Below are positions 44,026 to 52,772 of a DNA stretch of 64,000 bases, piece by piece. Both the position numbers and the translations under genes were made by a program. Source of the stretch: Actinomadura mexicana (lineage in GTDB: Bacteria; Actinomycetota; Actinomycetes; Streptosporangiales; Streptosporangiaceae); NCBI RefSeq assembly GCF_900188105.1, contig NZ_FZNP01000017.1, forward strand, positions 62,001-126,000, given 5' to 3'. Position 1 is the first letter of the stretch; each line of letters starts with the position of its first letter. The notes under the pieces are model-generated. The model ran no database searches, was not told where the DNA came from, and saw only the letters and a program-made list of their open reading frames with translations.

Positions 44026-45449
44026 GAGCGTGTTCCTTCCAGTCGGTTCTCCTTGGGGGCCGGGGAGGACCCGGCGGGGGACCCGCGGCGCGGGAGGGCC
44101 GCGGCGACCGCGGCCGCGATGAGGAAGAGGGCGGCGGAGACGGCGAGGCTCAGGGCGTAGCCGTCGTTCAGCGCGGACGCGGTCGGGGCGCCGCCGGTGC
44201 GGTGGGCGGCGACGGTCGCCAGGGCCGCCAGGCCGACGCAGCCGCCGAGCTGGCGGGAGCTGTTGAGCAGGCCCGAGGCCATGCCCGCCTCGCGGGGCGC
44301 GACGCCGGTGGTGGCCGCGACGGCGACCGGGGCGAGGACGAGGCCGGTGCCGACGCTGCACAGCAGCGAGGGCCCGAGGACGTCGGTGAGGAAGCCGCCG
44401 CCGGGGCTGATCATGGCGAACCAGCCGAGCCCCGCGGCGGCGAGCAGGCCGCCCGGGACCAGCGACGCGCGCGGCGAGCGGGCCGAGGTGATGCGCGTGG
44501 CGGCCACGGTCCCGGCCACCAGCCCGGCGGAGAAGGGCAGGAACGCGGCGCCCGTCGCGGCCGCCCCCATGTGCAGGACCTGCTGCATGTAGAGGGAGAC
44601 GAAGTAGAAGGCGGAGAACTGCCCCGCGGCGGCGAAGAACACGATCAGGTTCGCCCCGGCCACCCAGCGGCCGCGCAGCAGGCCGAGCCGGACGATCGGG
44701 GCCGGGGACCTGGACTCGGCGAACACGAACGCCGCGAGGACGACCGCCGCCGCGGCCAGGGTGGCGAGGGTCGCGCCGGAGGTCCACCCTCGGGTGTCGG
44801 TGCGGACGACGCCGAACACCAGGAGCCCGATGCCGCCGGTGGCGAGGACCGCGCCGAGCACGTCCGCCCGTTCCCGCGCGGCGGACCGCGCCGCCGGGAC
44901 CCCCGCCGGGACCAGGGCCAGGGCGGCGGCGACGACGGGCAGGTTGACCAGCATCACCCAGCGCCAGCCCGCGTACTCGGTCAGGACGCCGCCCGCGAGG
45001 ACGCCGAGCGCGCCGCCCGCCGCGTTCACCGCGCTCCACACGCCGAGCGCCCGCACGCGGGCGCGGCCCTCGAACGTGGTCGTCAGCAGCGCGAGGGCGG
45101 CCGGGGCGACCATCGCGGCGCCGACGCCCTGCCCGGCCCGCGCGGCGACGAGCTGCCAGGGCGCCTGGGCCAGGCCGCCGCCGAGCGAGCAGAGACCGAA
45201 GACCGCGAGGCCGAGGACGAACAGCCGGCGCCGCCCGTACAGGTCGCCGGCCCGGCCGCCGAGCAGCAGGAACCCGCCGAAGGTGAGCGCGTAGACGTGC
45301 ACGACCCAGGCAAGGTCGACCGGGGCGAAGCCGAGGGACGTCCGGATCGAGGGCAGCGCGACGTTGACCACCGCCATGTCCAGGGCGACGACGAACTGGG
45401 CGACGGACGCGGCCGCCAAGACCACCCCTGGTCTGGAGTTTTTGTACAT
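44022..45449 (-). CDS. MFS drug exporter, DHA2 (14-TM) type
   Basis: 475 residues, about 14 membrane helices. TM1 has VVALDMAVVNVALPSI, the DHA2 motif; loop 2-3 has GRAGDLYGRRRLF (motif A); motif C lies in VWSAVNAAGGALGVLAGGVLTEYAGWRW. It should export hydrophobic drugs or antibiotics using protons. The start ATG (45449) lies inside a TACATGTA dyad, and the N-terminal residues are poorly constrained; a GTG at 45427 is the alternative. Divergent TetR at 45502 is the likely repressor. Confidence 0.92.
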   Translation of the reverse strand: MYKNSRPGVVLAAASVAQFVVALDMAVVNVALPSIRTSLGFAPVDLAWVVHVYALTFGGFLLLGGRAGDLYGRRRLFVLGLAVFGLCSLGGGLAQAPWQLVAARAGQGVGAAMVAPAALALLTTTFEGRARVRALGVWSAVNAAGGALGVLAGGVLTEYAGWRWVMLVNLPVVAAALALVPAGVPAARSAARERADVLGAVLATGGIGLLVFGVVRTDTRGWTSGATLATLAAAAVVLAAFVFAESRSPAPIVRLGLLRGRWVAGANLIVFFAAAGQFSAFYFVSLYMQQVLHMGAAATGAAFLPFSAGLVAGTVAATRITSARSPRASLVPGGLLAAAGLGWFAMISPGGGFLTDVLGPSLLCSVGTGLVLAPVAVAATTGVAPREAGMASGLLNSSRQLGGCVGLAALATVAAHRTGGAPTASALNDGYALSLAVSAALFLIAAAVAAALPRRGSPAGSSPAPKENRLEGTRS

Positions 45450-45460
45450 GTATAGAAAGC
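45441..45460. promoter_or_regulatory. TACATGTA dyad at the MFS promoter/start
   Basis: The palindrome TACATGTA at 45445-45452 overlaps the ATG of the MFS gene, and on the minus strand TATACA may serve as the -10. It lies 50 bp from the divergent TetR gene, the usual arrangement for a TetR-controlled exporter. Confidence 0.45.
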
Positions 45461-45501
45461 TACCCGGGAGCTCGTCCGGTTGTCCAGCCGGGGGCGTGCG
45501 G

Positions 45502-46179
45502 ATGGGCGATGATGGGGGGATGGCGTCCCCAGAGCGGCGGGGCGGCGGCAGGCCGCCCCGCATCTCCCGCGCGGAGATCATCGAGACCGCCCGCCGGATC
45601 GTGGAGGAGGAGGGGGCCGGCAGGCTGACGATGCGGCGGCTGGCCAAGGAGGTCGGCAGCACGCCGATGGCGCTCTACCACCACGTGCGCGACAAGGAGG
45701 AGCTCCTGCTCCTGCTGCTGGAGGACTACGCGGCCCGGGAGCTGCGCAGGCCCGATCTGCCCGCCGATCCCCGCGAGCGCGTCGTCGTGCTGACCGCGGC
45801 CATCCGCGAGACGCTGGCCGGCTGCCCGTGGATCGTGGAGGTCCTCACCGCCGACGACCTGATGGCGGAGCAGGCGCTCTGGTTCAACGAGCGGATCGTG
45901 GACGCCCTGATGGAATGCGGCCTCACCATCGAGCAGGCCGTCCACGGCTACCGGGCGGTCTGGTACTACACCGCGGGGGAGATGCTCGTGCGGGCCGCGT
46001 CCTCCCGCAGGCGCGCCGCCGACGACCGGCCCACCTACCGCGACCGGGTCTTCGCCGGCCTCGACCCGGCCGAGCTGCCGCGGCTGGCGTCCCTGTCCGG
46101 CCGCTGGGCGATGCTGACCGCGCAGGACACCTACCTCGACGGCCTGCGGGCGCTCGTCGACGGGCTCACCCGCGTTTGA
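45502..46179 (+). CDS. TetR family repressor of the MFS exporter
   Basis: 225 residues. The HTH covers AEIIETARRIVEEEGAGRLTMRRLAKEVGSTPMALYHHVRDKEEL, and the C-terminal half resembles TetR class drug-binding domains (WYYTAGEMLVRAASSRRRAAD). ATG 45502 is used; ATG 45520 is the alternative six residues in, and has a poorer RBS. Divergent from MFS-cupin. It should bind near 45445-45452 and release on drug binding. Confidence 0.92.
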   Translation: MGDDGGMASPERRGGGRPPRISRAEIIETARRIVEEEGAGRLTMRRLAKEVGSTPMALYHHVRDKEELLLLLLEDYAARELRRPDLPADPRERVVVLTAAIRETLAGCPWIVEVLTADDLMAEQALWFNERIVDALMECGLTIEQAVHGYRAVWYYTAGEMLVRAASSRRRAADDRPTYRDRVFAGLDPAELPRLASLSGRWAMLTAQDTYLDGLRALVDGLTRV

Positions 46180-46372
46180 GATCGCAGGCCACGCCGCCCG
46201 CGCACCGAGCCGATTGTGAACCGGCTGACAATTCCTTCGCGGCAACCGGCGGTCATTCCACAAGACTGCGCCGGAACCCGGTCGTACGTTGTGGGCACCC
46301 CACCCCGATCAACACGACGACCAGAGGCCGGACACCGGCCGTTCTCGTCGTGCCCGCATTAGGGAGATGCCC

Positions 46373-47230
46373 ATGCGTTTCACACGACTCCGCTCGTGGG
46401 CGGTCATCGCCGCGGCGGTCCCGGCCGCCCTCGGCCTGGCCGGGACGGTCGCCCCCGCCGCGCACGCCGAGACGAGCCCGGAAGGCGCGAACGACTGGAA
46501 CTGCAAGCCCTCCTTCTTCCACCCCCGCCCCGTGGTGCTCGTGCACGGCACGTTCGAGAACATGGCGTTCAACTGGCAGAAGCTCTCCCCGGCGCTGAAG
46601 AAGGCCGGGTACTGCGTCTACGCCCTCAACTACGGCGGCCCGAAGGACGGCCCCATCCAGGGGATCAACGACATTCCCACGTCGGCCGGTGAGCTGTCGG
46701 CCTTCGTCGACAAGGTCACGGCCTCCACCGGGGCGTCCAAGGTCGACATCGTCGGGCACTCGCAGGGCGGCATGATGCCCCGGTACTACATGAAGTTCCT
46801 CGGCGGGGCCGCGAAGGTCAACAAGCTGGTCGGCGTCGTGCCGTCCAACCACGGCACCAACATGTCCGGGCTGGTGGAGCTGGGCAGCCTGCTCGGCATC
46901 ACGCAGGCGGTCGTGAAGGCCGCGCCGGCGGCGGGCCAGCAGATCGTCGGCTCGGACTTCCTGAAGAAGCTGAACGAGGGCGGCGACACCGTGCCCGGCC
47001 CGACCTACATCGTGCTGTCCACCAAGTACGACGAGGTCGTCACGCCCTACACCTCGGAGTTCCTCAACGGCTCCAACGCGCAGAACGTCCTGCTGCAGGA
47101 CAAGTGCGCGAACGACGCCAACGCCCACGTCGGCATCGCCTTCGACCCGGTGATGGTCAAGTTCGTGCTGAACTCGCTCGACGTCTGGGGCCCGTACTGG
47201 CCCATCGACTGCGCGAACCCCCTCGGCTGA
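46373..47230 (+). CDS. Secreted lipase/esterase
   Basis: 285 residues with signal peptide (AVIAAAVPAALGLAGTVAPAAHA). The alpha/beta hydrolase fold shows the oxyanion loop LVHGTFENMAFNW, the nucleophile elbow VGHSQGGMM (GHSQG, about residue 130), Asp in TKYDEVVTPY and His in DANAHVGIAF. Two further Cys pairs suit an exported enzyme. It resembles the streptomycete LipA/Streptomyces exfoliatus-independent secreted lipases. ATG 46373 is preferred because AGGGAG lies six bases before it; ATG 46367 is also in frame. Confidence 0.92.
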   Translation: MRFTRLRSWAVIAAAVPAALGLAGTVAPAAHAETSPEGANDWNCKPSFFHPRPVVLVHGTFENMAFNWQKLSPALKKAGYCVYALNYGGPKDGPIQGINDIPTSAGELSAFVDKVTASTGASKVDIVGHSQGGMMPRYYMKFLGGAAKVNKLVGVVPSNHGTNMSGLVELGSLLGITQAVVKAAPAAGQQIVGSDFLKKLNEGGDTVPGPTYIVLSTKYDEVVTPYTSEFLNGSNAQNVLLQDKCANDANAHVGIAFDPVMVKFVLNSLDVWGPYWPIDCANPLG

Positions 47231-47238
47231 CCGGGAGA

Positions 47239-47280
47239 CGGCGGCGCCCGGCGGCCCCCTTTCACCGCCGGGCGCCGCCG
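47239..47280. terminator. Strong hairpin terminator after the lipase gene
   Basis: A perfect 16-bp stem (47239-47254 with 47265-47280) with a 10-base loop, nine bases past the lipase stop. It also serves the convergent aminotransferase gene (stop 47354). No T tract. Confidence 0.88.
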
Positions 47281-47353
47281 CGTGGCGGTTCACCGGGGCG
47301 GCGCCGGTCCGAACCCGGCCGGCCCGCCGTCCGCGGCGCCCCGCGCGCGGGCC

Positions 47354-48607
47354 CTAACCGAGGGCGTCGGCGACGGCGTCCGCCCACAGGGCGAGCCCGT
47401 CGTCGATCTGCTCGCCGGTGACGATCAGCGGTGGGATCATCCGGACGACGTTGCCGTACGCGCCGCAGGTCAGCAGCAGGAGCCCGCGCTCGGCGGCGGC
47501 CCCGTGCGCCCGCGCAGCGGCGGCGGCGTCGGGCTCCCCGTCCGGCGTGGTGAACTCGCTGGCCTGCATCAGCCCGAGCCCGCGCACGTCGCCGATCGCC
47601 GGGTGGTCGGCGGTGACCTTGCGGAGCCCGTCGTTCAGCCGCGCGCCCTGCACGGCGGTGTTGCCGACCAGGTCCTCGTCGGCGATGACCTGCAGGGTGG
47701 CGAGCGCGGCGGCGCACGCGACCGCGTTGCCCCCGTAGGTGCCGCCCTGCGACCCCGGGCGGGCCTTCGCCATCAGCGCCGCCGGCGCCGCGATGGCCGA
47801 CAGCGGGAACCCGCTCGCCAGGCCCTTGGCGGTGATCAGGACGTCGGGACGCGCGGCCGAGTGCTCGTGGCCCCAGAACCGGCCCGTCCGCCCGAACCCG
47901 GTCTGCACCTCGTCCATGATCAGCAGGATGCCGTGCCGGTCGGCGCGCTCGCGCAGCCCCTCCAGGAAGGCGGGCGGCGCGGGGATGTAGCCGCCCTCGC
48001 CGAGGACGGGCTCCACCACGAACGCGGCCGTGTCGGACGCCGGGCTCGCGGTGACGAGGAGGTAGTCGAGCTCGCGCAGCGCGAACCGCGTCGCCTCCTC
48101 CTCCGACCACCCGTACCGGTAGGCCTGCGGGAACGGTGCGATCGCGGCGCCCGGCATCAGCGGGCCGATCCCGGCGCGGAACTTCGTGCCCGCCGTGGTG
48201 AGCGCGGCGGCGCCCATCGTCCGGCCGTGGAAGGAGCCGTGGAAGACGACGATGTTCTGCCGGCCGGTGGCGTGCCGGGCCAGCCGGATGGCCGCCTCGA
48301 CCGCCTCGCTGCCGCTGTTGAGGAAGAACAGCGAGTCCAGGCCCTCCGGCAGCACCTCGCCGAGCGCCTCGGTCAGCCGCAGCAGCGGCCGGTGCATGAC
48401 GGTCGTGTACTGGCCGTGGATGAGCGTGCCCACCTGCCGCTGCGCGGCCTCGACCACGCGCGGGTGGCAGTGGCCGGTGTTGGTGACGCCGATGCCCGCG
48501 GTGAAGTCCAGGTGCCGGCGGCCCTCGGCGTCGTAGAGGTAGACGCCCTCGCCGCGCTCGGCGAGGACGGGGGTGGCCTGCTTGAGCAGGGGAGACAGCG
48601 TCGCCAT
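47354..48607 (-). CDS. Class III aminotransferase, GABA/omega-amino acid type
   Basis: 417 residues. FTAGIGVTNTGHCHPRVV, FFLNSGSEAVEAA, HGSFHGRT, the PLP-binding Asp in LLIMDEVQTGFGRTG and the Schiff-base Lys in LITAKGLASGFPLSA all match 4-aminobutyrate aminotransferases. A start at 48634 is possible, but GGAGG sits correctly for ATG 48607. A promoter (-35 TGGACA 48663-48668, -10 TAGATT 48640-48645, minus strand, 17-bp spacing) runs into the GntR-type palindrome at 48622-48637. Co-regulated with the racemase/dehydrogenase block through that operator. Confidence 0.93.
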   Translation of the reverse strand: MATLSPLLKQATPVLAERGEGVYLYDAEGRRHLDFTAGIGVTNTGHCHPRVVEAAQRQVGTLIHGQYTTVMHRPLLRLTEALGEVLPEGLDSLFFLNSGSEAVEAAIRLARHATGRQNIVVFHGSFHGRTMGAAALTTAGTKFRAGIGPLMPGAAIAPFPQAYRYGWSEEEATRFALRELDYLLVTASPASDTAAFVVEPVLGEGGYIPAPPAFLEGLRERADRHGILLIMDEVQTGFGRTGRFWGHEHSAARPDVLITAKGLASGFPLSAIAAPAALMAKARPGSQGGTYGGNAVACAAALATLQVIADEDLVGNTAVQGARLNDGLRKVTADHPAIGDVRGLGLMQASEFTTPDGEPDAAAAARAHGAAAERGLLLLTCGAYGNVVRMIPPLIVTGEQIDDGLALWADAVADALG

Positions 48608-48621
48608 GAACGTCCTCCGGT

Positions 48622-48637
48622 AGATTGTCGACAATCT
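48622..48637. promoter_or_regulatory. GntR-type operator 1 (AGATTGTCGACAATCT)
   Basis: A perfect 16-bp palindrome between the -10 of the aminotransferase promoter and its RBS, covering the expected transcription start, so occupancy should block transcription. Two close copies occur at 50155-50166 and 51665-51678. The adjacent GntR/FCD gene is the obvious binder. Confidence 0.85.
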
Positions 48638-48700
48638 GCAATCTAGGTGGCCCCGGCACCGTTGTCCAGGGCCGCGGCCCCTGTGTGGCGGGGCCGGAAG

Positions 48701-49360
48701 CTAGGACTCGCGGAGCCGGTGGATGGAGTCGGTCATGTGCTCCTCGATGAGGGTGAGCAGGTGCTCCTCCTCCCCGTCGCCGATCGCGTCGACGAGCCGC
48801 CGGTGCTCCTCGACGAGGTCGGCGGGCTCGGGATAGGTGTCCTGCAGCGCGTTCAGGCACATGCGCGTCTCCACCAGCAGCGTGTGCGCCATCCGCTCCA
48901 GCCGCGGGCTGCCCGACGAGCTGACCAGCACCTCGTGGAACGCCTGGTCGGCGTCGCTCATCGCGACCCGGTCGCGCTCGCGGGCGGCGGCCACGAGCGC
49001 CTCCAGTGCCTCGGTGAGCCGGGCCACCGCCTCGCCCCGGTTCCGGTTCATGATCAACCGGCAGGCCTCGCGCTCGATCGCGAGCCGGGCGAGGTAGACG
49101 TCCTCGACGTCCCCCTCGTCCAGCGTGATCACGAACAGCCCGCGGTGCGGCTCGCTGACCAGCAGCCCCTCCTGGACGAGGCGCTGCATGGCCTCGCGCA
49201 GCGGTCCGCGGCTGATGCCGAGGCGCGCGGCGAGCTCGGCCTCGCCGAGCTGCGCGCCGGGCTCCAGCGACCCGTACATGATCGCCGAACGCAGCTCGTC
49301 CGAGACGATCTCCACCGTCGACCTGCGGGGAACAGGCTCCAGCTCACCCAGTCGGCCCAT
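48701..49360 (-). CDS. GntR family repressor, FadR/FCD subfamily
   Basis: 219 residues from ATG 49360 (RBS AAAGGGA). The winged helix IVSDELRSAIMYGSLEPGAQLGEAELAARLGISRGPLREAM is followed by the FCD ligand domain with DADQAFHEVLV and HRRLVDAIGDGEEE, holding the metal-binding Asp/His residues. FCD ligands are often carboxylates. It sits between two of the three GATTGTYGACAATC operators and directly follows the maleate-isomerase-like gene (20 bp), so it likely controls the region 47354-54182 including itself. Confidence 0.93.
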   Translation of the reverse strand: MGRLGELEPVPRRSTVEIVSDELRSAIMYGSLEPGAQLGEAELAARLGISRGPLREAMQRLVQEGLLVSEPHRGLFVITLDEGDVEDVYLARLAIEREACRLIMNRNRGEAVARLTEALEALVAAARERDRVAMSDADQAFHEVLVSSSGSPRLERMAHTLLVETRMCLNALQDTYPEPADLVEEHRRLVDAIGDGEEEHLLTLIEEHMTDSIHRLRES

Positions 49361-49380
49361 GCGCGGTTCCCTTTCGGCTC

Positions 49381-50184
49381 TCATGTCTGCCAGGCATCTC
49401 GCCCCTGCGAGGCGACGGCGGCGGGGACGGCGAACAGCCGGCCCAGCCCGGTGCGCGGCGGGAGCCCCTCGGGACCGGACGCGAGCCGCAGCCCCTCCCA
49501 GACGCTCACCTGGTTGGCGGTCAGCACCGGCTTGCCGACCCGCGCCTCCAGCTCGCCGAGCCAGGACACGGTGTGCAGCGCGGTGTCGGGCACCAGCACC
49601 GCCTCGGCGTCCGGATGGTCGTTGGCCGCGACGAACGCCAGCACCTCGTCGCGGCCGAGGGTGCCGACCTCGGCGGCGGTGACGATGCCCCGGCAGGACA
49701 GCGCCACCACCTCGATGCCGGCGTGGGCGAGGAACGCGACGAACCGCTCGGCGACGTCGGCCGGATAGGTCGCGGCGACCGCGACCCGGCTCACGCCGAG
49801 CGCCCGCGCCGCGTGCACGAACGCGAAGGACGTGCTGGAGGCGGGCACGCCCGCCGCCTCGCGGACGCCCGCGACCTGCTGCGCGGCGCCGTCCCAGCCG
49901 AACACGAAGCTTCCGCTGGTGCACGCCCACACGGCCGCCTTCACGCCGAGGCCGCGCAGCGTGCGGGCGCCCTCGCCGAGCACGTCGGCACCGCCGATGT
50001 CCAGCAGCGCGTCGACGCGGTGGGCGTCCTCGCGCATCAGCGTGTGCACGACCGGGAGGCTGACCTCCCCCAGGGCGCGCTCGATGGCGGGGTAGTCGTC
50101 CTCGGCGCTGTAGCCGGGGTAGAGGAACCCCGCGCGCAACCCGTTCTGTCGCATGTTGTCGACAATCCTACCTTCGGGGATCAT
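49381..50184 (-). CDS. Maleate isomerase/Asp-Glu racemase-like protein lacking the second Cys
   Basis: 267 residues from ATG 50184 (or 50154). The first catalytic-type Cys is in AAVWACTSGSF near residue 90. In the place of the second Cys, where the neighbour at 50190 reads AVFISCTNVPT, this protein reads AVLVPDTALHT, so that Cys is missing. KPVLTANQVSVWEGLRLA is the family's C-terminal signature. Two-Cys members isomerise maleate or racemise Asp/Glu; a one-Cys member may be a decarboxylase (arylmalonate type) or non-catalytic. Operator 2 (50155-50166) lies between the two possible starts. Confidence 0.85.
   Translation of the reverse strand: MIPEGRIVDNMRQNGLRAGFLYPGYSAEDDYPAIERALGEVSLPVVHTLMREDAHRVDALLDIGGADVLGEGARTLRGLGVKAAVWACTSGSFVFGWDGAAQQVAGVREAAGVPASSTSFAFVHAARALGVSRVAVAATYPADVAERFVAFLAHAGIEVVALSCRGIVTAAEVGTLGRDEVLAFVAANDHPDAEAVLVPDTALHTVSWLGELEARVGKPVLTANQVSVWEGLRLASGPEGLPPRTGLGRLFAVPAAVASQGRDAWQT
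50155..50166. promoter_or_regulatory. GntR-type operator 2 (GTTGTCGACAAT)
   Basis: TTGTCGACAA is a perfect 10-bp palindrome, and the minus strand reads GGATTGTCGACAAC, matching one half of operator 1 fully. It lies just before the internal ATG (50154) of the isomerase-like gene, so it may mark an internal promoter or that this ATG is the real start. Confidence 0.7.
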
Positions 50185-50189
50185 GGTGG

Positions 50190-50966
50190 CTAGGCCGCCG
50201 TGAAGGGGGCCAGGCCGACCAGGGACTGCCCGGGACCTGACGCCGCGCGGCCCATGGCGCGCAGCGCCGAGCACATCGTCACCTGGTTGGCGGTCAGCAC
50301 CGGCTTGCCGATCATCTGCTCCAGCGGCGCGATGATGTCGTAGGTCGGGACGTTCGTGCAGCTGATGAAGACGGCCTCGGCCTCGGGGCGGTCCACCGCC
50401 GACACCGCCGACACGATCTCGCCGTAGCCGACCTTCCAGATGTGGCTGAGCAGCCCCAGCCCGACCGAGGTGACCACCTCGATGCCGTGCTCGCCGAGGA
50501 ACGACACGAGCCGCTCGGTGACGGCGTCGATGTAGGGCGTGACGACCGCGATGCGCCGGGCGCCGAGCAGCCGCAGCGACTCCACCAGCGCGCCCGAGGT
50601 CGTCGTCGAGACCGGCGCGCCGGCCTGCAGCATCGTCCGGTGCAGTTGCAGCTCGCCCGCCTTGCCGCGGATGAAGCTGCCCGACGCGCACGCGTAGGCG
50701 ACCGCCAGCGGCTCGGGGGCCAGGACGTCGCGGGTCGCCTGCCGGACGATCGACTGGTCCGACAGCGCGGAGGCCATCTCCACCGTGACCGGGACCGGCA
50801 CGTACGGCAGCCGGGTCATGAACAGCGACACGTCGTCGGGCGTCCAGCGCCACAGTTCCCGGTCGAGGGCGAAGTCGAACGGCGCGACCACCCCGATGCC
50901 GTGCTGGGCGAGCAGCTCTGGGCCGACGACCAGCGAGGGGTCGAATGTCATCTGCGCGGCCGTCAC
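50190..50966 (-). CDS. Maleate cis-trans isomerase/Asp-Glu racemase family protein
   Basis: 258 residues from GTG 50966. Both Cys positions are present: first in VAYACASGSFIRG, second in EAVFISCTNVPTYD. KPVLTANQVTMCSAL is also conserved. With two Cys, a proton-transferring isomerase or racemase on a four-carbon dicarboxylate or hydantoin-like substrate is expected. It sits between the DUF3830 gene (one base apart) and the one-Cys homologue (five bases apart), so the three form one transcript. Confidence 0.88.
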   Translation of the reverse strand: MTAAQMTFDPSLVVGPELLAQHGIGVVAPFDFALDRELWRWTPDDVSLFMTRLPYVPVPVTVEMASALSDQSIVRQATRDVLAPEPLAVAYACASGSFIRGKAGELQLHRTMLQAGAPVSTTTSGALVESLRLLGARRIAVVTPYIDAVTERLVSFLGEHGIEVVTSVGLGLLSHIWKVGYGEIVSAVSAVDRPEAEAVFISCTNVPTYDIIAPLEQMIGKPVLTANQVTMCSALRAMGRAASGPGQSLVGLAPFTAA

Positions 50967-50967
50967 T

Positions 50968-51462
50968 CTAGGACTCTGCGCGCGCGTAGAGGAGGCGCTC
51001 GCCCACGCCGCCGGACCGCCACACGTCGTTGCACGCCTCGGCCATCCGGTCCAGGCCGTCGACGATCGTCGCGTAGACGTTGCCGGGGACCCAGCCGACG
51101 TCCCCGTTCAGCAGCAGGTTGTTGCGGCCGTAGAAGATCGCGAGGTCGATGACGCCGGGCAGCGCGTGGATGTTCTTCTCCTCCTTGAACTTACGGTCGA
51201 GCATCCCGCCCGGGAAGGAGAAGTAGACGACGTCGCCCGGGATGGGGGTGATGGTGGGGTTCTCGAGGCCGACCTCCTCCTCGGAGAACCGCTCGACCAT
51301 CGTGTACACCTCGTTTCGGGCGTACTTGGCGTGGTACGCCTCGCCGCCGAGCGGTAGAGCGTTCCAGACCGCGTCGCAGGTCCTCGGCGCGTCCTTCTCG
51401 AGGAGCTCCGCGACGCAGGTCACACCGCGGCGCTCCAGAGTGATGGTCATGAGCTTGGGCAT
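50968..51462 (-). CDS. DUF3830 (cyclophilin-like) protein
   Basis: 164 residues from ATG 51462 behind GGGGAGG. It contains ERRGVTCVAELLEKDAPRTCDAVWNALP, YARNEVYTMVERF, GDVVYFSFPGG and FYGRNNLLLNGDVGWVPGN, the DUF3830 pattern with its cyclophilin-like beta barrel. DUF3830 genes are known companions of Asp/Glu racemase and amidase genes in nitrogen catabolism. Here it is the first gene of the operon running to the GntR gene. Its enzymatic role is unknown. Confidence 0.88.
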   Translation of the reverse strand: MPKLMTITLERRGVTCVAELLEKDAPRTCDAVWNALPLGGEAYHAKYARNEVYTMVERFSEEEVGLENPTITPIPGDVVYFSFPGGMLDRKFKEEKNIHALPGVIDLAIFYGRNNLLLNGDVGWVPGNVYATIVDGLDRMAEACNDVWRSGGVGERLLYARAES

Positions 51463-51756
51463 GCTGACCTCCCCGTGAACAGGGGTGGGCGAGAGCGTCG
51501 CCACCCGAAGGACTCTCCATGTTCGTGGGAGGACGTCCCCCCACACCCCCGACCGGGGGCTGTTAGAGCGCTCTGGGATCCGTCCTGGCCCTGCTGGGCA
51601 CGGGTTGCGACGGTCTTGCAGCACATATCCCATCGCGGTGGCCGGGGCCGCGGTCCACCGCGTTGATTGTTGACAATCCTACGAACGGTTCCTAGCGTGT
51701 CAATGCCTCCCGCCGTTGCCTTCTCGTAAACTCCGCACACCCCGGAAGTGACGCCG
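51463..51756. promoter_or_regulatory. Divergent control region of the catabolic regulon
   Basis: 294 bp with no gene. It holds operator 3 and a good vegetative promoter for the 2-hydroxyacid dehydrogenase: -35 TTGACA (51670-51675), 17 bp, -10 TAGCGT (51693-51698). The opposite promoter for the DUF3830 operon lies nearer 51463 and is not resolved. Confidence 0.75.
51665..51678. promoter_or_regulatory. GntR-type operator 3 (GATTGTTGACAATC)
   Basis: 6-bp arms GATTGT/ACAATC about a TG centre. It contains the -35 TTGACA of the dehydrogenase promoter, so a bound repressor would exclude RNA polymerase. Same consensus as operators 1 and 2. Confidence 0.82.
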
Positions 51757-52770
51757 ATGAACCCTGCTCAGCACGCCTCCGGAAGACCGCCTGACGTGGT
51801 GGTCCTTGTGGGCGACGCCGATCCGCGCGGCATGGGGGAGGCGGAGGGCCTCGCGCGAGTCCGTTACGTGCGCGAAACCGAGCTGGGGGAGGCGCTTCCC
51901 GGTGCCGACGTCCTGTTCATGTGGGACTTCCTGTCGGACGCCCTGGCCGGCGCGTGGCCGGAGTCCGGCGGCCCGGGGTGGGTCCACATCGCCAGTGCCG
52001 GCGTCGACCGGCTCATGTTCCCCGAGCTCACCCACAGTGACACAGTTGTCACCAACTCGCGCGGCGTCTTCGACGAGCCGATCGCCGAGTACGTCCTCGG
52101 GCTCGTGCTGGCCTTCGCCAAGGACCTGCACACCACCTTCCGGCTCCAGGGCGAGCGGCGCTGGCGGCACCGCGAGACCGAGCGGATCACCGGCGCCCGC
52201 GCGCTGGTCGTCGGCACCGGTCCGATCGGCCGCGCGATCGGCCGCCGGCTGTCGGCGGCGGGCCTGTCGGTCTCCGGCGCCGGGCGCACCGCCCGCGACG
52301 CCGACCCCGACCTCGGCGTCGTCCACCCGATGGAGCGGCTGGGCGAGGCGCTCGCCGCAGCCGACTACGTCGTGCTCGCCGCGCCCCTCACCCCGCAGAC
52401 CCGGGGCATGATCGACGCCGCGGCGCTGGAGCGGATGCGGCCGTCCGCGCGGCTCGTCAACGTCGGCCGCGGCGGCCTGGTGGCCGAGGACGATCTCGTC
52501 GAGGCGCTGCGCGCGGGCCGGATCGCGGGCGCCGCGCTCGACGTCTTCGAGGACGAGCCGCTGCCGGCGTCCTCGCCGCTGTGGGAGATGCCGGGCGTCA
52601 TCGTCTCCCCGCACATGTCCGGTGACGTGGTCGGCTGGCGGGACGAGCTGGTCCGGCTGTTCGCCGACAACCTCGGCCGCTACGTGTCCGGCCGCCCCCT
52701 GCGCAACGTCGTGGACAAGCGCCTCGGGTACGTGGGCTCGGAGCGGGCGGCATCACACCAGAGGGGGTAG
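51757..52770 (+). CDS. D-isomer-specific 2-hydroxyacid dehydrogenase
   Basis: 337 residues from ATG 51757 (GTG 51748 also in frame). The Rossmann motif is ALVVGTGPIGRAIGRRL (GxGxxG). Catalytic Arg lies in LVNVGRGGLVAEDDL, Glu in AGAALDVFEDEPLP and His in IVSPHMSGDVVG. It reduces 2-oxoacids or oxidises D-2-hydroxyacids with NAD(P)H. It heads a two-gene operon with the amidase (2 bp gap) under operator 3, so likely handles a later intermediate of the same pathway. Confidence 0.92.
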   Translation: MNPAQHASGRPPDVVVLVGDADPRGMGEAEGLARVRYVRETELGEALPGADVLFMWDFLSDALAGAWPESGGPGWVHIASAGVDRLMFPELTHSDTVVTNSRGVFDEPIAEYVLGLVLAFAKDLHTTFRLQGERRWRHRETERITGARALVVGTGPIGRAIGRRLSAAGLSVSGAGRTARDADPDLGVVHPMERLGEALAAADYVVLAAPLTPQTRGMIDAAALERMRPSARLVNVGRGGLVAEDDLVEALRAGRIAGAALDVFEDEPLPASSPLWEMPGVIVSPHMSGDVVGWRDELVRLFADNLGRYVSGRPLRNVVDKRLGYVGSERAASHQRG

Positions 52771-52772
52771 CC

